Below, piece by piece: positions 1 through 11,101 of a DNA stretch of 64,000 nucleotides (the stretch's first letter is position 1; each line of letters starts with the position of its first letter). Made by a program: the position numbers and the translations under genes. Origin of the DNA: Macrolepiota albuminosa. Taxonomy: Eukaryota; Basidiomycota; Agaricomycetes; Agaricales; Agaricaceae. Location of the stretch: assembly GCA_027475525.1 (NCBI GenBank), contig JAMWFC010000109.1, forward strand, positions 558,001 to 622,000. The letters are read 5' to 3'. The notes below the pieces were generated by a model. That model worked only from the letters and a program-made list of their open reading frames with translations, made no database searches and was not told the DNA's origin.

Positions 1-1698
1 GGAGGCACTCGGTAATGTCGCTGGTAACGAACCCTCACCCTCTTCCATCTGACGTTTCTCCGCCTTCTTTTTGAGCATCCACCAAAGCGCCCCGGTAGCA
101 TCACATGCATATGACAATACGGAATGAGCAATCTGAGCGGTATCAAATCCGAGCATACTGAGGGTATTCAATAATTCTCGTTCGACAGGGGTAGAAAAAA
201 TAATGGGAGTTGGTGTACTGAGCAGCGACGCAAAATCGACATCGCGTATGGGTAATGGTGATGGTGTCTTCTCGGCAATCGGGGAAGACGGATCAGACAG
301 GTTTGAAGATATCGAGCGGCGTTTGGTGCGCGCTGGAGTACGGATAGGGTGGATAGGTGGAGCTTTGGTAGAGGTAGAAGAGCTTTGACGGATTGGAGGG
401 GGAGAAGAAATACGAGTCTCTTCTTCATGAACCGTTTCAGGACGATTCACTTTGATATGTAATTCGGACAATTTCCGAATTGTAGCCTCACTCGGATTAC
501 GGCGAAGACCGATAGGAATCTCGAAGGGGTCGTCCGGAGTGTCGTCAGGCGTAGTAGGCGTAGATGTTAACTCTGACGTGGAGACAAGGGGGGATGCATC
601 TGGAGACATCATAGAGCTTTCTGACGAGAACACACTATCAGGTTGTTGCGAGTCTATTTCGGAGGTCAAATTGCGAATTTTAAACCAGTCATGGCCAAGA
701 ATCTGGGGTATGGTTAGGCGTGCCGATATATCCTTTTGAAGGATGCCTTTGATGAGATTTCGACATTCTGAATGAAAGATTTAAGGGTCTGACAGCTATA
801 GAATTGCAACCAATTTTACCTATTGACAGCCAATCAGGGTCTTCGAAGTCTCCTTTGATTATCATCTGCCGCATGACACCCTCGTCGTCGTCATCAAATG
901 GGAGTGTGCCTGTGAGGAGACAATACAGAATTACGCCCAAAGACCACACATCAACCTCTGTGGGGTGCTGAGCAGATGCTCGAAGAGGACAAAGAAGCAC
1001 AATACTAACCTGGACCCTGATATTTCTTCCCCTCTAACATTTCCGGCGAAGCGTAGCCTGTCGTACCACAGAACGTCTCCATGAAGGAACCCTTTTCGTA
1101 TTCACGCGCAAATCCAAAATCTCCCAACTTGATACGACACCGTTCGTCCAAGAGTACATTCTCCAACTTTAAATCCCGGTGTACGATCCCGCGGTCATGA
1201 AGATACGCAAGAGCAAGACAGAGTTGACCAAAGATCAACCTCGCTTCTTCTTCCAGAAGTCTGCCTTTCTCCACTACGTAGTCAAACAACTCTCCACCGG
1301 TGCAGAGTTCCGTAACAATCCATATATATGATTCGGTCGCGATGACCTCGTACATCTGAGTGACATGGGGATGATGCAACTGCCGGTGATGGTGTATCTC
1401 GCGAGTAAGAGACGCAGACATAGCTTTCGGAATCTGCTTGATGGCAACGCGGGTCGATGTAAGACGATGTGTGCCCATCCGGACTTTACCATAAGCCCCT
1501 GTCTAGAGGTTAAAGGTGACGAAAACCTCAAGATAAGTATTCACCTTCTCCAATGACCTTCCCCAAAGTGTAGTTTCCAACGACTCTGATTTTGTTCGAC
1601 GAAAGTTCCTTCCCAAGTTCATTATAGGCATTAGCAAGCTGAGCTTTGTGGTTCTGGGTCACAGAACCAGTATGTTTGTGACCTTTCAAAGAAGACAT
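1..1698 (-). CDS. CAMKL-family Ser/Thr protein kinase, Kin4/AMPK-like (3' end cut by window edge)
   Basis: Cytosolic protein kinase by homology; substrate unknown. Four exons fit: 1698-1545, 1498-1010, 957-820 and 767-1, with introns of 46, 52 and 52 bp. The first intron splits the glycine loop, which reads GEGAYGKV after splicing. Then follow the AIK lysine, HRDLKLEN catalytic loop, DFGFA metal-binding motif, an activation segment with CGTTGYASPE, and EVDVWSLGVILY. After the domain comes a Ser/Thr/Pro-rich linker and, near the window edge, a conserved-looking segment around ALWWMLKKK. The frame stays open to base 1, so the C-terminus is outside. The start ATG at 1698 gives about 44 residues before the kinase fold. 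CAMK-like kinase is firm; the Kin4-type subgroup is inferred from the linker plus C-terminal block and is less sure. Confidence 0.88.
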
Positions 1699-2599
1699 AG
1701 CAGCATTGACAGAAATGTAAGATAAGAAAAGAGAGGAGGCGGCGCAATGGCCTAGAAACGAATAATAAAGTCGTGGTAGAGGAGAGGAGAATGATCGTAA
1801 CAAGCTGTGGCGTGAGAATTGGCATGATCATCAACGAGACCTTACCAATAAGGCTGGCTCCCGATCGATACTTCCGTCGAAAAACACAAGCATGTTCTGT
1901 TCAACTTATAAGGTCCATTTCGAGCATGTGCAGTCTAGAGAGGTGAGCGGCTTGTATAGTCAAGGAGAGTGTCTCAGAAAGTAACATCGATTTTACAATT
2001 TCACAAGTCTGTGATCTCGCGTACTCAGCATGGAAGCATCATAGAGGAAGGAATGTACGTTTAGTTGGGAAAACCTTACATGAAGCTTCGAAGTAGCAAC
2101 ATAGAATTCATACCGTAGCATCATTTAGAAGATGACCAAATGTAGGCTCTTAAAAGTCAATCCCTTCGCGGTTTCGAGCAACGATTTGATAGTGGCAAAT
2201 GAATAAACACATATACTACGTTTCACCATTAAATTAGTCCTTTCTAATGTAGAAGCAGGGAAGGGCTGCTGAGAGCGTGCACAACCACTTAACCACTTGG
2301 TCAAATGATAACAAGAATGACACGACGGTGTGTAATGCATAACAATGCATCAATAGGCCCAGACGCTGCAGCAGAATAATAAGGGTATCCTAGACTGTGA
2401 GGTAAACATGAACATAACAAGAGCGGGATTTTGACAGAGTAACAGACTGATAATTCTGAAAGAGTACTAATGAGGGTAGGAGATAGAATCGTCATCATGG
2501 CGGATACCAAACAAGTTCCTGCAAGTGGCACCGATGAAATTCCATGGTATAAATTACCAGACACGTCCTAGGTGAGTTTATGAGAAAAAAAATCCCTAA
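1699..2599. other. Intergenic region, no gene supported
   Basis: Upstream of the kinase and downstream of the RAX1-like gene. Short reading frames here have no family motifs or convincing splice structure. It should hold the kinase promoter and the RAX1-like terminator, but I see no clear individual site. Confidence 0.6.
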
Positions 2600-3948
2600 T
2601 CAGAGGCGGTGTCCGGGGACCGCCCAAAATATTATGGTGAGGACAACGACAAAGATGGCGATCAGGAAGGTGACCCATATCGCGCGGCCCAGTAGCAATT
2701 TCCTAACGTAAGGTTCGCGGATGGTAAGGGTACGGAAAGGCGTCGTCTCAGATTGACCGAGGAAAACAAGAATAGGATCAAGCTCGTATTGGTGAGATAC
2801 AAGGCAGAGAATGGCGATGGTAAAGGGAATGAACAACTACAATAGGACGTCAGATATGCTTCAGGGATGTAAAACGGCATGCTTACGAAGAATCGCTTGG
2901 ACTTTGGTTGTACGTCAAGGAATATGAGTGAAAACGCTGCTGCGAGTCCGATCCATAGGGTAAGAAGCCCCAGAATAAGACGAACCAAGGCCGACACAGG
3001 CGTCAAGTTGCCAAACGCCTTCGAGCGAAGGAAGCGTGGGAAGGCGTCCTGCTCCATTGCCCGGAAACAGTATTCCTTCTGGGCATGAAAGAGGTCAGGT
3101 ATCTGAGCCATCAAAGTCTCCTCGGCCTGATTCCTGGGTTCTTGAGTGCTACTTAATGGAAAGGTGTGAATACGAAGGGAGGGCGGGAGGTAGATCTCGT
3201 GGTTCTCGGTCACGTTCACAGTAGTAGGGGGTGAGAGGTAACGGAAGAAGATGCGCTCAGCAGAAGCAATAAGATCGAGACGGGTGATTGCAGCTGAGCG
3301 AGGTATGATAGTTGGAGCACGCGACGCACGCCGCGTGTGGAAGAGGGTTGGTGTGCGTCGAGACAGCGAGAATGGAGTCGTAGAACGCGGCTGTTCCTTC
3401 CCATCTTCGCCTGGTGAAGCAACACGCGTGTGGTCAGACAAAGCGGCGGTCGCTGGTCGAGGGCTAGTTGAGCGACCGTCCTGGCGAGCCCTCTCATCAC
3501 CAAATACAGCTAGATTCCGCTTGTCTTGTTCAGAGACCATTTCCCCCGTGCTCGTCGTGCTTCTCTTCCCTCCTCCATCAGGATTAAGCCCAACTACAGT
3601 ACCGTAGATAGACCCTCGTCTACGCGCGTAATCCCAGTACTGTGGCCAATCCTCCTTGATCGTACGACCCGATTTACGAACGTCTTTAAAATACGCACGG
3701 CATAGATTCTCATGCTGCTGAACATCTAGCCAGAAGTCGAGAATGTCTTCTGCTCCTTCACGTTGTAGGAACAGGCTAGGAGGAGTCGGAATACAGATTA
3801 AAATGGAAGGAAAACCTTTAACGTACTAGAACATAAATAAGTCGACAGGTGGGCGAGTTCGCCTTGAAAGGACTTCAGCAAACGATGGAAGCCTGTTTCT
3901 GCGACTCTTAGCCCAATCATCGTGTTGATGCTTTTCGTCGGTGTCCAT
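2600..3948 (-). CDS. RAX1: RAX1-like protein: RGS-type domain with C-terminal membrane segments
   Basis: Fungal Rax1 proteins combine a diverged RGS domain with C-terminal transmembrane helices and act in bud-site or polarity marking. Three exons fit: 3948-3827, 3775-2887 and 2836-2600 (introns 51 and 50 bp), giving about 415 residues. The first splice joins DLFMF to YLFLQREGAED, the start of the RGS-like fold (LDFWLDVQQHENLC). A long Ser/Thr/Arg-rich insertion follows, then FLRSKAFGNL, the end of the RGS-like region. Hydrophobic stretches LGLLTLWIGLAAAFSLIFL, FIPFTIAILCLV and a final ~20-residue helix ending near the stop make three probable membrane segments. The start ATG at 3948 gives MDTDEKHQHDDW. 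The gene is divergent from NDUFA2. Confidence 0.85.
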
Positions 3949-4085
3949 GACGGTGAGCACGACTGGCCGTTAGCGAAAAGTTGTTGATCAACGACCAACA
4001 CGTGGAAAGAGGTGCTTATGTCAGCACTTTCCGCTTCCTGCCTAACGCTTCACGGCCACCTCGTGAAACGCGGCCGCCTACTCTC
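3949..4085. promoter_or_regulatory. Shared divergent promoter between the RAX1-like gene and NDUFA2
   Basis: Only 137 bp separate the start codons of the two divergent genes, so both promoters must overlap here or extend into each other's 5' ends. I do not see a TATA box. This is inferred from layout. Confidence 0.5.
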
Positions 4086-4465
4086 ATGTCGCTCTCGAAG
4101 GCTCTATCACCAGCGTTGAGAGAAATCAGAATTCTTCTGTCCCAGACAGGCTCAGCCTCTGCGGGAACTCGGTCAGAAATTTCAAATTCTGGTTGCTCGC
4201 GGCTCTGACCTGCTTTTTAGGGAGTTCATCCTCTCACGATATGCAACAATAAAGCAACATAATCCCGACCTTCCTGTTCTGATTCGAGAAGCAGATGGTA
4301 CCCCGGCAAGAGTGTTTGCGAGATTTGGTACGGTAGCTCGAAATACATTTCTTACGGAGCGCTCACCTTTTTTCAGAGCGTGGAATGGAGAAGCACGTTG
4401 AACTAGACAACTTGAGCGCGAAAGATGTTGAATCCAAAGTTGTACAACTCGTAGGCTCATCATAA
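4086..4465 (+). CDS. NDUFA2: NADH:ubiquinone oxidoreductase subunit NDUFA2 / B8 (10.5 kDa)
   Basis: Accessory subunit of mitochondrial respiratory complex I with a thioredoxin-like fold, located in the matrix arm. Three exons fit: 4086-4171, 4221-4327 and 4377-4465, with two 49-bp introns; the product is 93 residues, the usual length for the family. The spliced protein begins MSLSKALSPALREIR, continues through the hallmark HNPDLPVLIREADGTPARVF, and ends with EKHVELDNLSAKDVESKV. Reading frame is kept across both introns. The recognition rests on this central motif, which is highly conserved in eukaryotes. Confidence 0.93.
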
Positions 4466-5239
4466 CCCTTAAAGCATCCCCTGGTGTGGCTTTGACATGT
4501 GTGGCCGAAGTTAGATCTGGGACGACACTCAAGGGTATAATAAAAACCGCTCACATTGATTCATCTGTACAGCGTTTCCCTCCACTCCGCAACGCCCACG
4601 CCTCCTGAGTTAAACATCTCTTGCCTTGAAATTGTCGACACCTTCATTTGCTCTCGAATTTGGGGTGTCCTCGCTGCTCGACCAATAAATATTTCGAAGC
4701 CAACACTGCTGTCCTATTATATATATAAAGGTGCAAGATGATTCAATGACTTGGTCCGAGGTAACGTCATGTGGAGATTGCCGACACCGTTGAAGTGTGT
4801 CCAAGAAAAATCAGTCTACGCCAGACCTCGAAGGGTAACGTTTGCTCATTGGCGTAGGGGACAAAATTGCCTTGTCCGCGCCTGTCTGAGATACGATATA
4901 TGATGCATGATGATTGACTCCTCTCAAGACACTGTCAATGCATACCGATCTTTCCGACTGATCCGTCAAAGTACACCATCTTAACTTCATATCATGTCCA
5001 CAAAGTCAGAAAGCTACCGACGGCTGTCTGCGATGTATTCATCTATTGCAACGCATTGACTTATAGTGACCCAAAAAAAGATTTATAAATCCTTCCAATA
5101 GATACATAATTTAATGATACGGGTGCTCGAGCTCGCTATACATTGCAATGAATTTACACCAAACATCACAGGAAAGAAAAATTATCAAGCTTAATACAGT
5201 AGATCACTTCACCATGACAAAAACCTCGTCGTAAGACCT
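4466..5239. other. Intergenic region, no gene supported
   Basis: AT-rich stretch between NDUFA2 and the DUF6533 gene, including a short tatatatata run near 4,720. No frame shows motifs or splice structure I can support. Confidence 0.6.
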
Positions 5240-6866
5240 TTAAGGATGGGCTGACCCGTCAAAAGCACTACTGGGAGTTGTAGAGACGCTGGCAGCATGC
5301 CAGGTGCTTACATCCCCCCGTCCCGCTGTCGAGTACTCTCTGCGGTTATCCCTCACCCTTTTTAGAGATATGTCGGCGGCCAAAACGCCGGTTGAAACGA
5401 TGTGATTCTGGACCATCGCCTTTCGAAGGTTTATAAGCATGCGTGTAGTTAAGATACCCATGGCGGCGTGGAAGGGGCTTCAGGAAAGAAGTCAGGAGTC
5501 CCCTGCTGAAAGAAAAGATAGGGATAGTACCTATAACTAAACCAAGGAATTTTTGTTACGCCCTACAAGATAGTTTAGGAAATATCGCGATGGAACTTGA
5601 AGAGACACTTACGACTACCATCAAGTTATTGAAGACAAGGAGGATGGTAATTCTGCATCCATTGCGAAATATATCATCATAAACATACCATGAGTGATGC
5701 TTTTCACTCACCCCAGAAAATAGAACAGGTTATCGCGCAACAACACAGAATAAAGCGAAACCCGTGTCTTCTTCATTATTCGTGTCGTCGTTGTCTTCAA
5801 CGTTTTGAATAGAGCGAAACAAAACAAAACCCCCTCAAATACAGTGGCAGGTATCCATTGTAACCACTCGACGCCAGAATGAATTGACGGACAGCCCGGG
5901 AGTGGTAGGTGGATGGCATCAGCTATGACCGCCCTCCGTCTTTGAGCATTATGGATGAGAACCCATAGGAATCCTGCAATCGAGCCAAGGAAAAGTACGA
6001 TATTAAAGATAGCTATCTGTGGAATCATGTACCAGTGAGCCTAAAGTTTCCTAGTATAGCAGGACGACAGCCACAAGCATGGTCCTCTTGGAGCTTACTC
6101 TTTTGGAACAACTATACAAGGCATACACCCGCAACATCATGATGATCTCGATGGACCATAAACTGATCGCGCCAACAATTCGAATGATGGAGTCCATCGC
6201 GACACAACTGGGATGACAGTTAGAACTTGGGAACAATCCGACATGATGAAAGGTACGAGGCACCTACAGCGTGTCAGAAGTTATCCCTGGTATTGAAAAC
6301 ACATGTATCTGCGTTACGTCGAATATGAGGAGTAATAGGCTTGCGAGATTGAAGGTCATCGCCAGAGAAGGTAAAGAGAACTTTGAAAACAGTTACCTGT
6401 AGTAACGTATCTAACCAAGATCAAGATTAGTGGACTTCAAGGAGCGGCATAAGAGGAAGACTCACCCATAGAAACATATATTTGCTAAATCCCGGCTTTT
6501 GAGACTTGGGGCATGAGTCAATTGATACTCTTCTTCAAAGATCATGATCGCTGTACCCAAATATAACGTATCTGGCGGTGCTTCCATGTTAGAATTACAG
6601 GTCAAGGATATACCCTACCAATTGTACTCACCTCGTCCTCGAGAGTGATCACTAATACTCAATGACAATCAACGACGTAAAATGAACAAGAGTATTCTAG
6701 TGCCCACGATAATCATGCAGAATCCATGTTAAACCAACGACTGAAAAACAAGCAATGATCAAGAAAGGACATAGCGGAAGAACTTGAGATAATACTAACG
6801 ACAAGCATGCAAAGGGATAAGACTTCCACGATAAAGAGTAATGAATTTTTCGACGTCTTCTGTCAT
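5240..6866 (-). CDS. DUF6533-type integral membrane protein
   Basis: Member of a large basidiomycete family of multi-helix membrane proteins of unknown function. Start ATG proposed at 6866 (MTEDVEKF). Small exons then read VITLEDE, IRYIW, SQKPGFSKYMFLW and IRYY: the DUF6533 signature in which an acidic pair after helix 1 is followed by an aromatic-Trp segment and an RY motif. Downstream exons carry SIEIIMMLRVYALYSCS, a long helix around FLGSIAGFLWVLI, and a C-terminal LINLRKAM block also typical of the family. Many tiny exons make the exact splice pattern uncertain; the donor after MLVAV and the intron near 5,540 are guesses. Strand, family and 3' end (5240) are well supported. Confidence 0.75.
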
Positions 6867-7384
6867 TATCACAGCTGTGGGTCGCCCAAGACGCTAGGAA
6901 ATGGTGGGTCGAGAAAAGAGGTCAAGGGGACTTGAGATACTAAGGACTCTACAGCCGGAATATATAAGTATCCGATGTCCCCAAGGTAATTAAATTCTAT
7001 TACCATTTTCGAAGCTTATAACCAGCTGAGAAGTGTTACATTGACACCTTACATCAGTGGTTGGTTCTGCTTGAGATGTACGTTGTAACCTCGAGGTTGC
7101 CTTGGCATGGGCACTGAAGTGCTGCGTCCTGTCAGGTTCGCTGGCAAATGAACCCATGTACATACTCAGAAAGGATTCTTAAATCAGAACCTGGAACTCT
7201 CAATCAAGACTTACCTCCGCGTTCATGACATCGGACTTTTCTGTTGACGCCGATACAGACGGAATCTGCCTGCCGCTGCATGCACGACACAAAGAAGAAT
7301 GGCCAATTCTGAAACGTCGTTGTTCTGTACAAGTTCCAACATGACACGTCAAGGTGATGAGGACCATATGGACATTGAATGGTG
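6867..7384. other. Left flank of the 10.3-kb element, no gene supported
   Basis: Sequence between the DUF6533 gene and the left inverted repeat. Short frames on both strands lack motifs. The last six bases (7379-7384, atggtg) match the six bases just after the right arm. Confidence 0.55.
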
Positions 7385-8322
7385 TACCGTGCACCATGTG
7401 TATCAGGTAGGATTTCGTTTCGCAAGTGTTGGCTACCCTTCAGGGTCGGTCGACTACCTCCAGGGTCAGCTCAAAGAAGCTGAGTGGATCAGTAATTTCG
7501 GGGCGTGACATCTGGCACCCCGTTACATCGAAATGAGCATTATAACCCACCAGTAACTGAATTTGCTTGGGGAGCACGTGAGATTGGCGCATGTGACCAG
7601 CGCATGTGATTCGGGATCTCCCGGGCACATGATCAGGTTCAGTGTCAGAAAGCTGCTCTAAAGTTGAGGAGCTGCTTAAATATATGTCGCCTGCTTACCA
7701 ACTGCTTTTGTTTGTTTTCCCACCATCCAAGTAATTGCACATGAGACCAGCACATAAGTTCAGCATACGTGACCTGGGATTTGCTGAGCACATGATCTTG
7801 TAAGTTTTCCTGCTATACTTACTAATAGATGCACGTGAGACCAATCCATGTTATCAGTTCATGTGACTCAGGATTTGCCGGCCACATGATCTTGTAAGTT
7901 TTTCTATCATACGCACAGTTGCATGTGAAACTAATGGGCACATGATTAGGTTTAGTGTTAGAAAGCCGCCCTGAAGTTGAGGGGCTGCTTAAATATATGT
8001 TGCTTGCTTACTACGTTTTCTCATTTGTTCTTTCACTATCCAAGTAATTGCACATGAGATCAGATCATATGTTTAGCACATGTGCCCTGGGATTTGCTGG
8101 ATGCATGATCTCATAAGTTTTCCTACCATACTTACTAATATATGCACGTGAGACCAATTCATGTCATCAGCTCATGTGACTTGGAATTTGCTGGCCACAT
8201 GATATCGTAATTTTTCCCATCATACTCATAGTTGCACATGAAAGCAATATATGTGATCAGCATATGTGACTCAGAATTTGCTGGGCATATGATCAAGTTT
8301 CAGCATCAGAAAGCCAACTTGG
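7385..8322. repeat. Left inverted-repeat arm with internal CACATG/CACGTG-rich subrepeats
   Basis: Inverted relative to 16525-17661. The outer ~250 bp is best conserved and includes the ggggcgtgacatctggcacc segment. Inward it breaks into about two imperfect ~310-bp units, each starting near a gctgcttaaatatatgt motif and packed with near-palindromic tCACATGt/CACGTG motifs separated by 20-40 bp. Confidence 0.85.
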
Positions 8323-8748
8323 AGACAGTAGGGTAGAGAGTTTCACTTCCTGCACTGTGCTGCTCCCTCTCTTCCTGTTCGTGTCATGCAGCACAGGTAA
8401 GCACGTATTTACTTTCTCACCATATGTACCTCACATTCAAGCTTTTTTGCAGAGTAACAATCTTATTTATTTATCTCGCTTTTCAGTCTCTTCTTATCAT
8501 TACTCTACAAAAAGGATGAGACATTCACCTCTTATTAATGATGAGCTTCTCCTCATCCCTTATCATAGCATTATTGAACTTTGTTCAAGAAAGGTTTCAC
8601 TATGACAAGTTTGATAATTTATATTAAGCAGGCTATAGATTATAGCTATATACAGCCATCTCACCAAGAAGAATCCTAGATCTTCAGTTCTATATAATGT
8701 AATAACAGCAAGGAACTACATATGAGAAAGCATTGACTGAAAGACAAA

Positions 8749-10250
8749 CTAAATGTTTTTGTATGTAAGTGAAAAGATGTGAAGATTATCAAAAACATTC
8801 TGTGCTTTTGTAGCATACTCAAAAGAGACAAAACGGACTAAGTTCTTGTCTCCAATCTGATTCATAAGTGAGTGCACTATATTAACATCAACAGGTTGCA
8901 ACCAATTGTCAGCATTATAATCAGAATGAAGAGCATAGGCAATATTTGAAGAAACACCAGAAGGCAAAAACTTGTCCTTGTCAGTATGAACTATGAGATC
9001 ATTCTGGTTCCACTTCTATAAATCAAGATTTTGCTAAAGGAGCTTTGGCCAGAGCCACTAAACAAGTTTGCTAGGATGTATTACATAAAAGTTAAAATGT
9101 AATATATAGCTGGATTATAGATCCCCTGACTAGCAGCCCAATGAATATGGACATTGTCTCTCCATGTGATATGGAACTGTAACCAACCTCTTTCAATTGT
9201 GATGTTGTCTGTGCTCTTTAAGAAATGGTGGGCTGGCCTAATCTCAACAAGCTTAATATCAGAAGAGAAGTGAGCACTATGGCAACATTGAAAGTCAGCA
9301 AGTTACATCACAGTAGCCATATATCTGACCGAAGAGCATTTGCAAAACCATATAAAAAAGTTGTCTCTGATTTACAATTAGTAGAAGATTGAAACAGCAT
9401 ACCTGGATATTGTTCAGTATATATGCAATATAAATAAAAAGACGAAATATCTACCTCCAAGTTCAGCAACAACAGAAAGGTAAAGATAGGCAATAGCTGC
9501 CTCTAAATGATTATTTGGAATAACTTAAAGGCCTAACCACTTCCCTGACCATTTATCTCATAAGCCCCATATTGCAAATCCAATACTGACAAGTTTGTCA
9601 TGCCCATCAGCACTCCATTCATAGTTAGGGCCAATGTTAGTCAAGATTCCTCAATATATTTTTTTAAGGTGGGCTCATGCCAAGCAAACTCATCTGGATC
9701 AAGAATACACATTTTCCTATCAACAGCAGCCCTATGGAGTATTAACTACTGACATCATTCAAGTATAAATACATACCTTGTCAAGCATGTGCAAACATTA
9801 AGTCCAATGAGCTCTCTGGTCCTTTTAACATTTTGGTGGCCTGATAAATTCTAAGCCATCTGAGTTGCAACAAGCTGATGAATTTCCTTATCTGCCAAAG
9901 ATGCTGTCATTGCACTACTAGCTTTCAGCCCTATATCCTGAGCATGACGAGCCACAGAGGCTTTACTAAAGCAAGAAAATAGTTAACTGAGGAGTTGAAG
10001 TATAATGAAAGTAGTATATATAACAATTGAATCTTGTGTTCTGTCTAAAGAAGCTTAGAAATTGTCTTGCAATTGATGATATTGCGATTGTAGTAACCTT
10101 TGATGAGAGCACAGACTGTTGGATCATCTTTAGAGGCTACAAAAATATCAGATAGATTAATGTTACACAAAAACAAGAAGCATAAGGCTCACAGCAATTC
10201 TTGTGCTAGTTCTTACTAGCTGGATTATTTGAGCTAGACATAGAGGCCAT
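8749..10250 (-). pseudogene. rve-type integrase (DDE) of an agaricomycete transposon family, decayed
   Basis: The first exon (10250-10217, MASMSSSNNPA) splices to DPTVCALIKGYYNRNI, an N-terminal DNA-binding-like segment of a widespread agaricomycete integrase-core family. Further downstream come YEWSADGHDKLVSIGF (first catalytic Asp), STNCKSETT (expected second Asp, here Asn), NITIERGWL (catalytic Glu), and the C-terminal block LPSGVSSNIAYAL with IGDKNLVRFVSFEYA. In-frame stops occur after ISKLL, after QMA and inside the IWGL-DKWSGKW stretch. The family match is by recall of its conserved blocks. The missing second Asp and several stops make the copy inactive. Confidence 0.8.
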
Positions 10251-10595
10251 TACAAGCATTACAGGAGAGTGAGAGAGCATTTGTGAAAAGTAGTGGAAAG
10301 TGCTGGTTTACAGATAGCTCCGCTGTAACTTTTTATACTGTTTAGTTGACATAATCCAAGATCTGAACAAGTCTCAACTTACTCAATGAGGTATTTCTGA
10401 CAAGTTTGAAGAATGCTTCTCAAACACAAGGTGCAAAATTTTCAACAAAAGGCTTGCTATAAGTAAACTTTTCTGCACCTCCAAGCAATATCAAATTGGC
10501 AGATTTTTTGGGGACCTGTAGCCTAGACTGACATGAGCAATAGCTAATCAGCAATAAGATAAAAGTTTGTCTATAAGTAGAGTGTTCCGCATCTG

Positions 10596-11101
10596 TATTG
10601 CATAATGTTTTACCCTATAAATATTAATATCTGACTCAGTTGTTCATAGAATGATCTGTGAAGTGTGTGTAACCTATATTGCATAATGCTTTGCCCTTCT
10701 TGCTCAGTTTCCGACTTGGTTGTTCATGAAATAATCTGTGAGGTGTGTGTAATTTTTCATTTGAAAGGAGGCATGATCATGATAAAGAAAAGATAAGAAA
10801 AAAGATTAGTGCAAACAGCCACAGCATTATGCTGCAGCCCAGAAAAATAAATTGGCTTATCCAAAGTGAATAAAAGGGCTTCTATATAATACAAATTACA
10901 AATATATGTCGTATATAATGTAAATATCAAGAGAGAGGAGGGAGGGTGAATCGAAAGGCAACAAGAAAACTATAATACACGACATGTATATAATGAATAA
11001 AAATATCTGACTAGGTACTAGCTAAAAACCTGCTGTTATTACATTATATAGCACTGAACCGACATGTATATGATGAACAAGAATATTTGATTAAATACTA
11101 G
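10596..11101. repeat. Two imperfect ~81-bp tandem repeat pairs
   Basis: One pair is built on tattgcataatg...ctgtgaagtgtgtgtaa (near 10,596 and 10,677). A second is built on gacatgtata...tactagctaaa (near 10,982 and 11,063). They lie between the integrase relic and the alpha-kinase stop codon. Confidence 0.5.
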
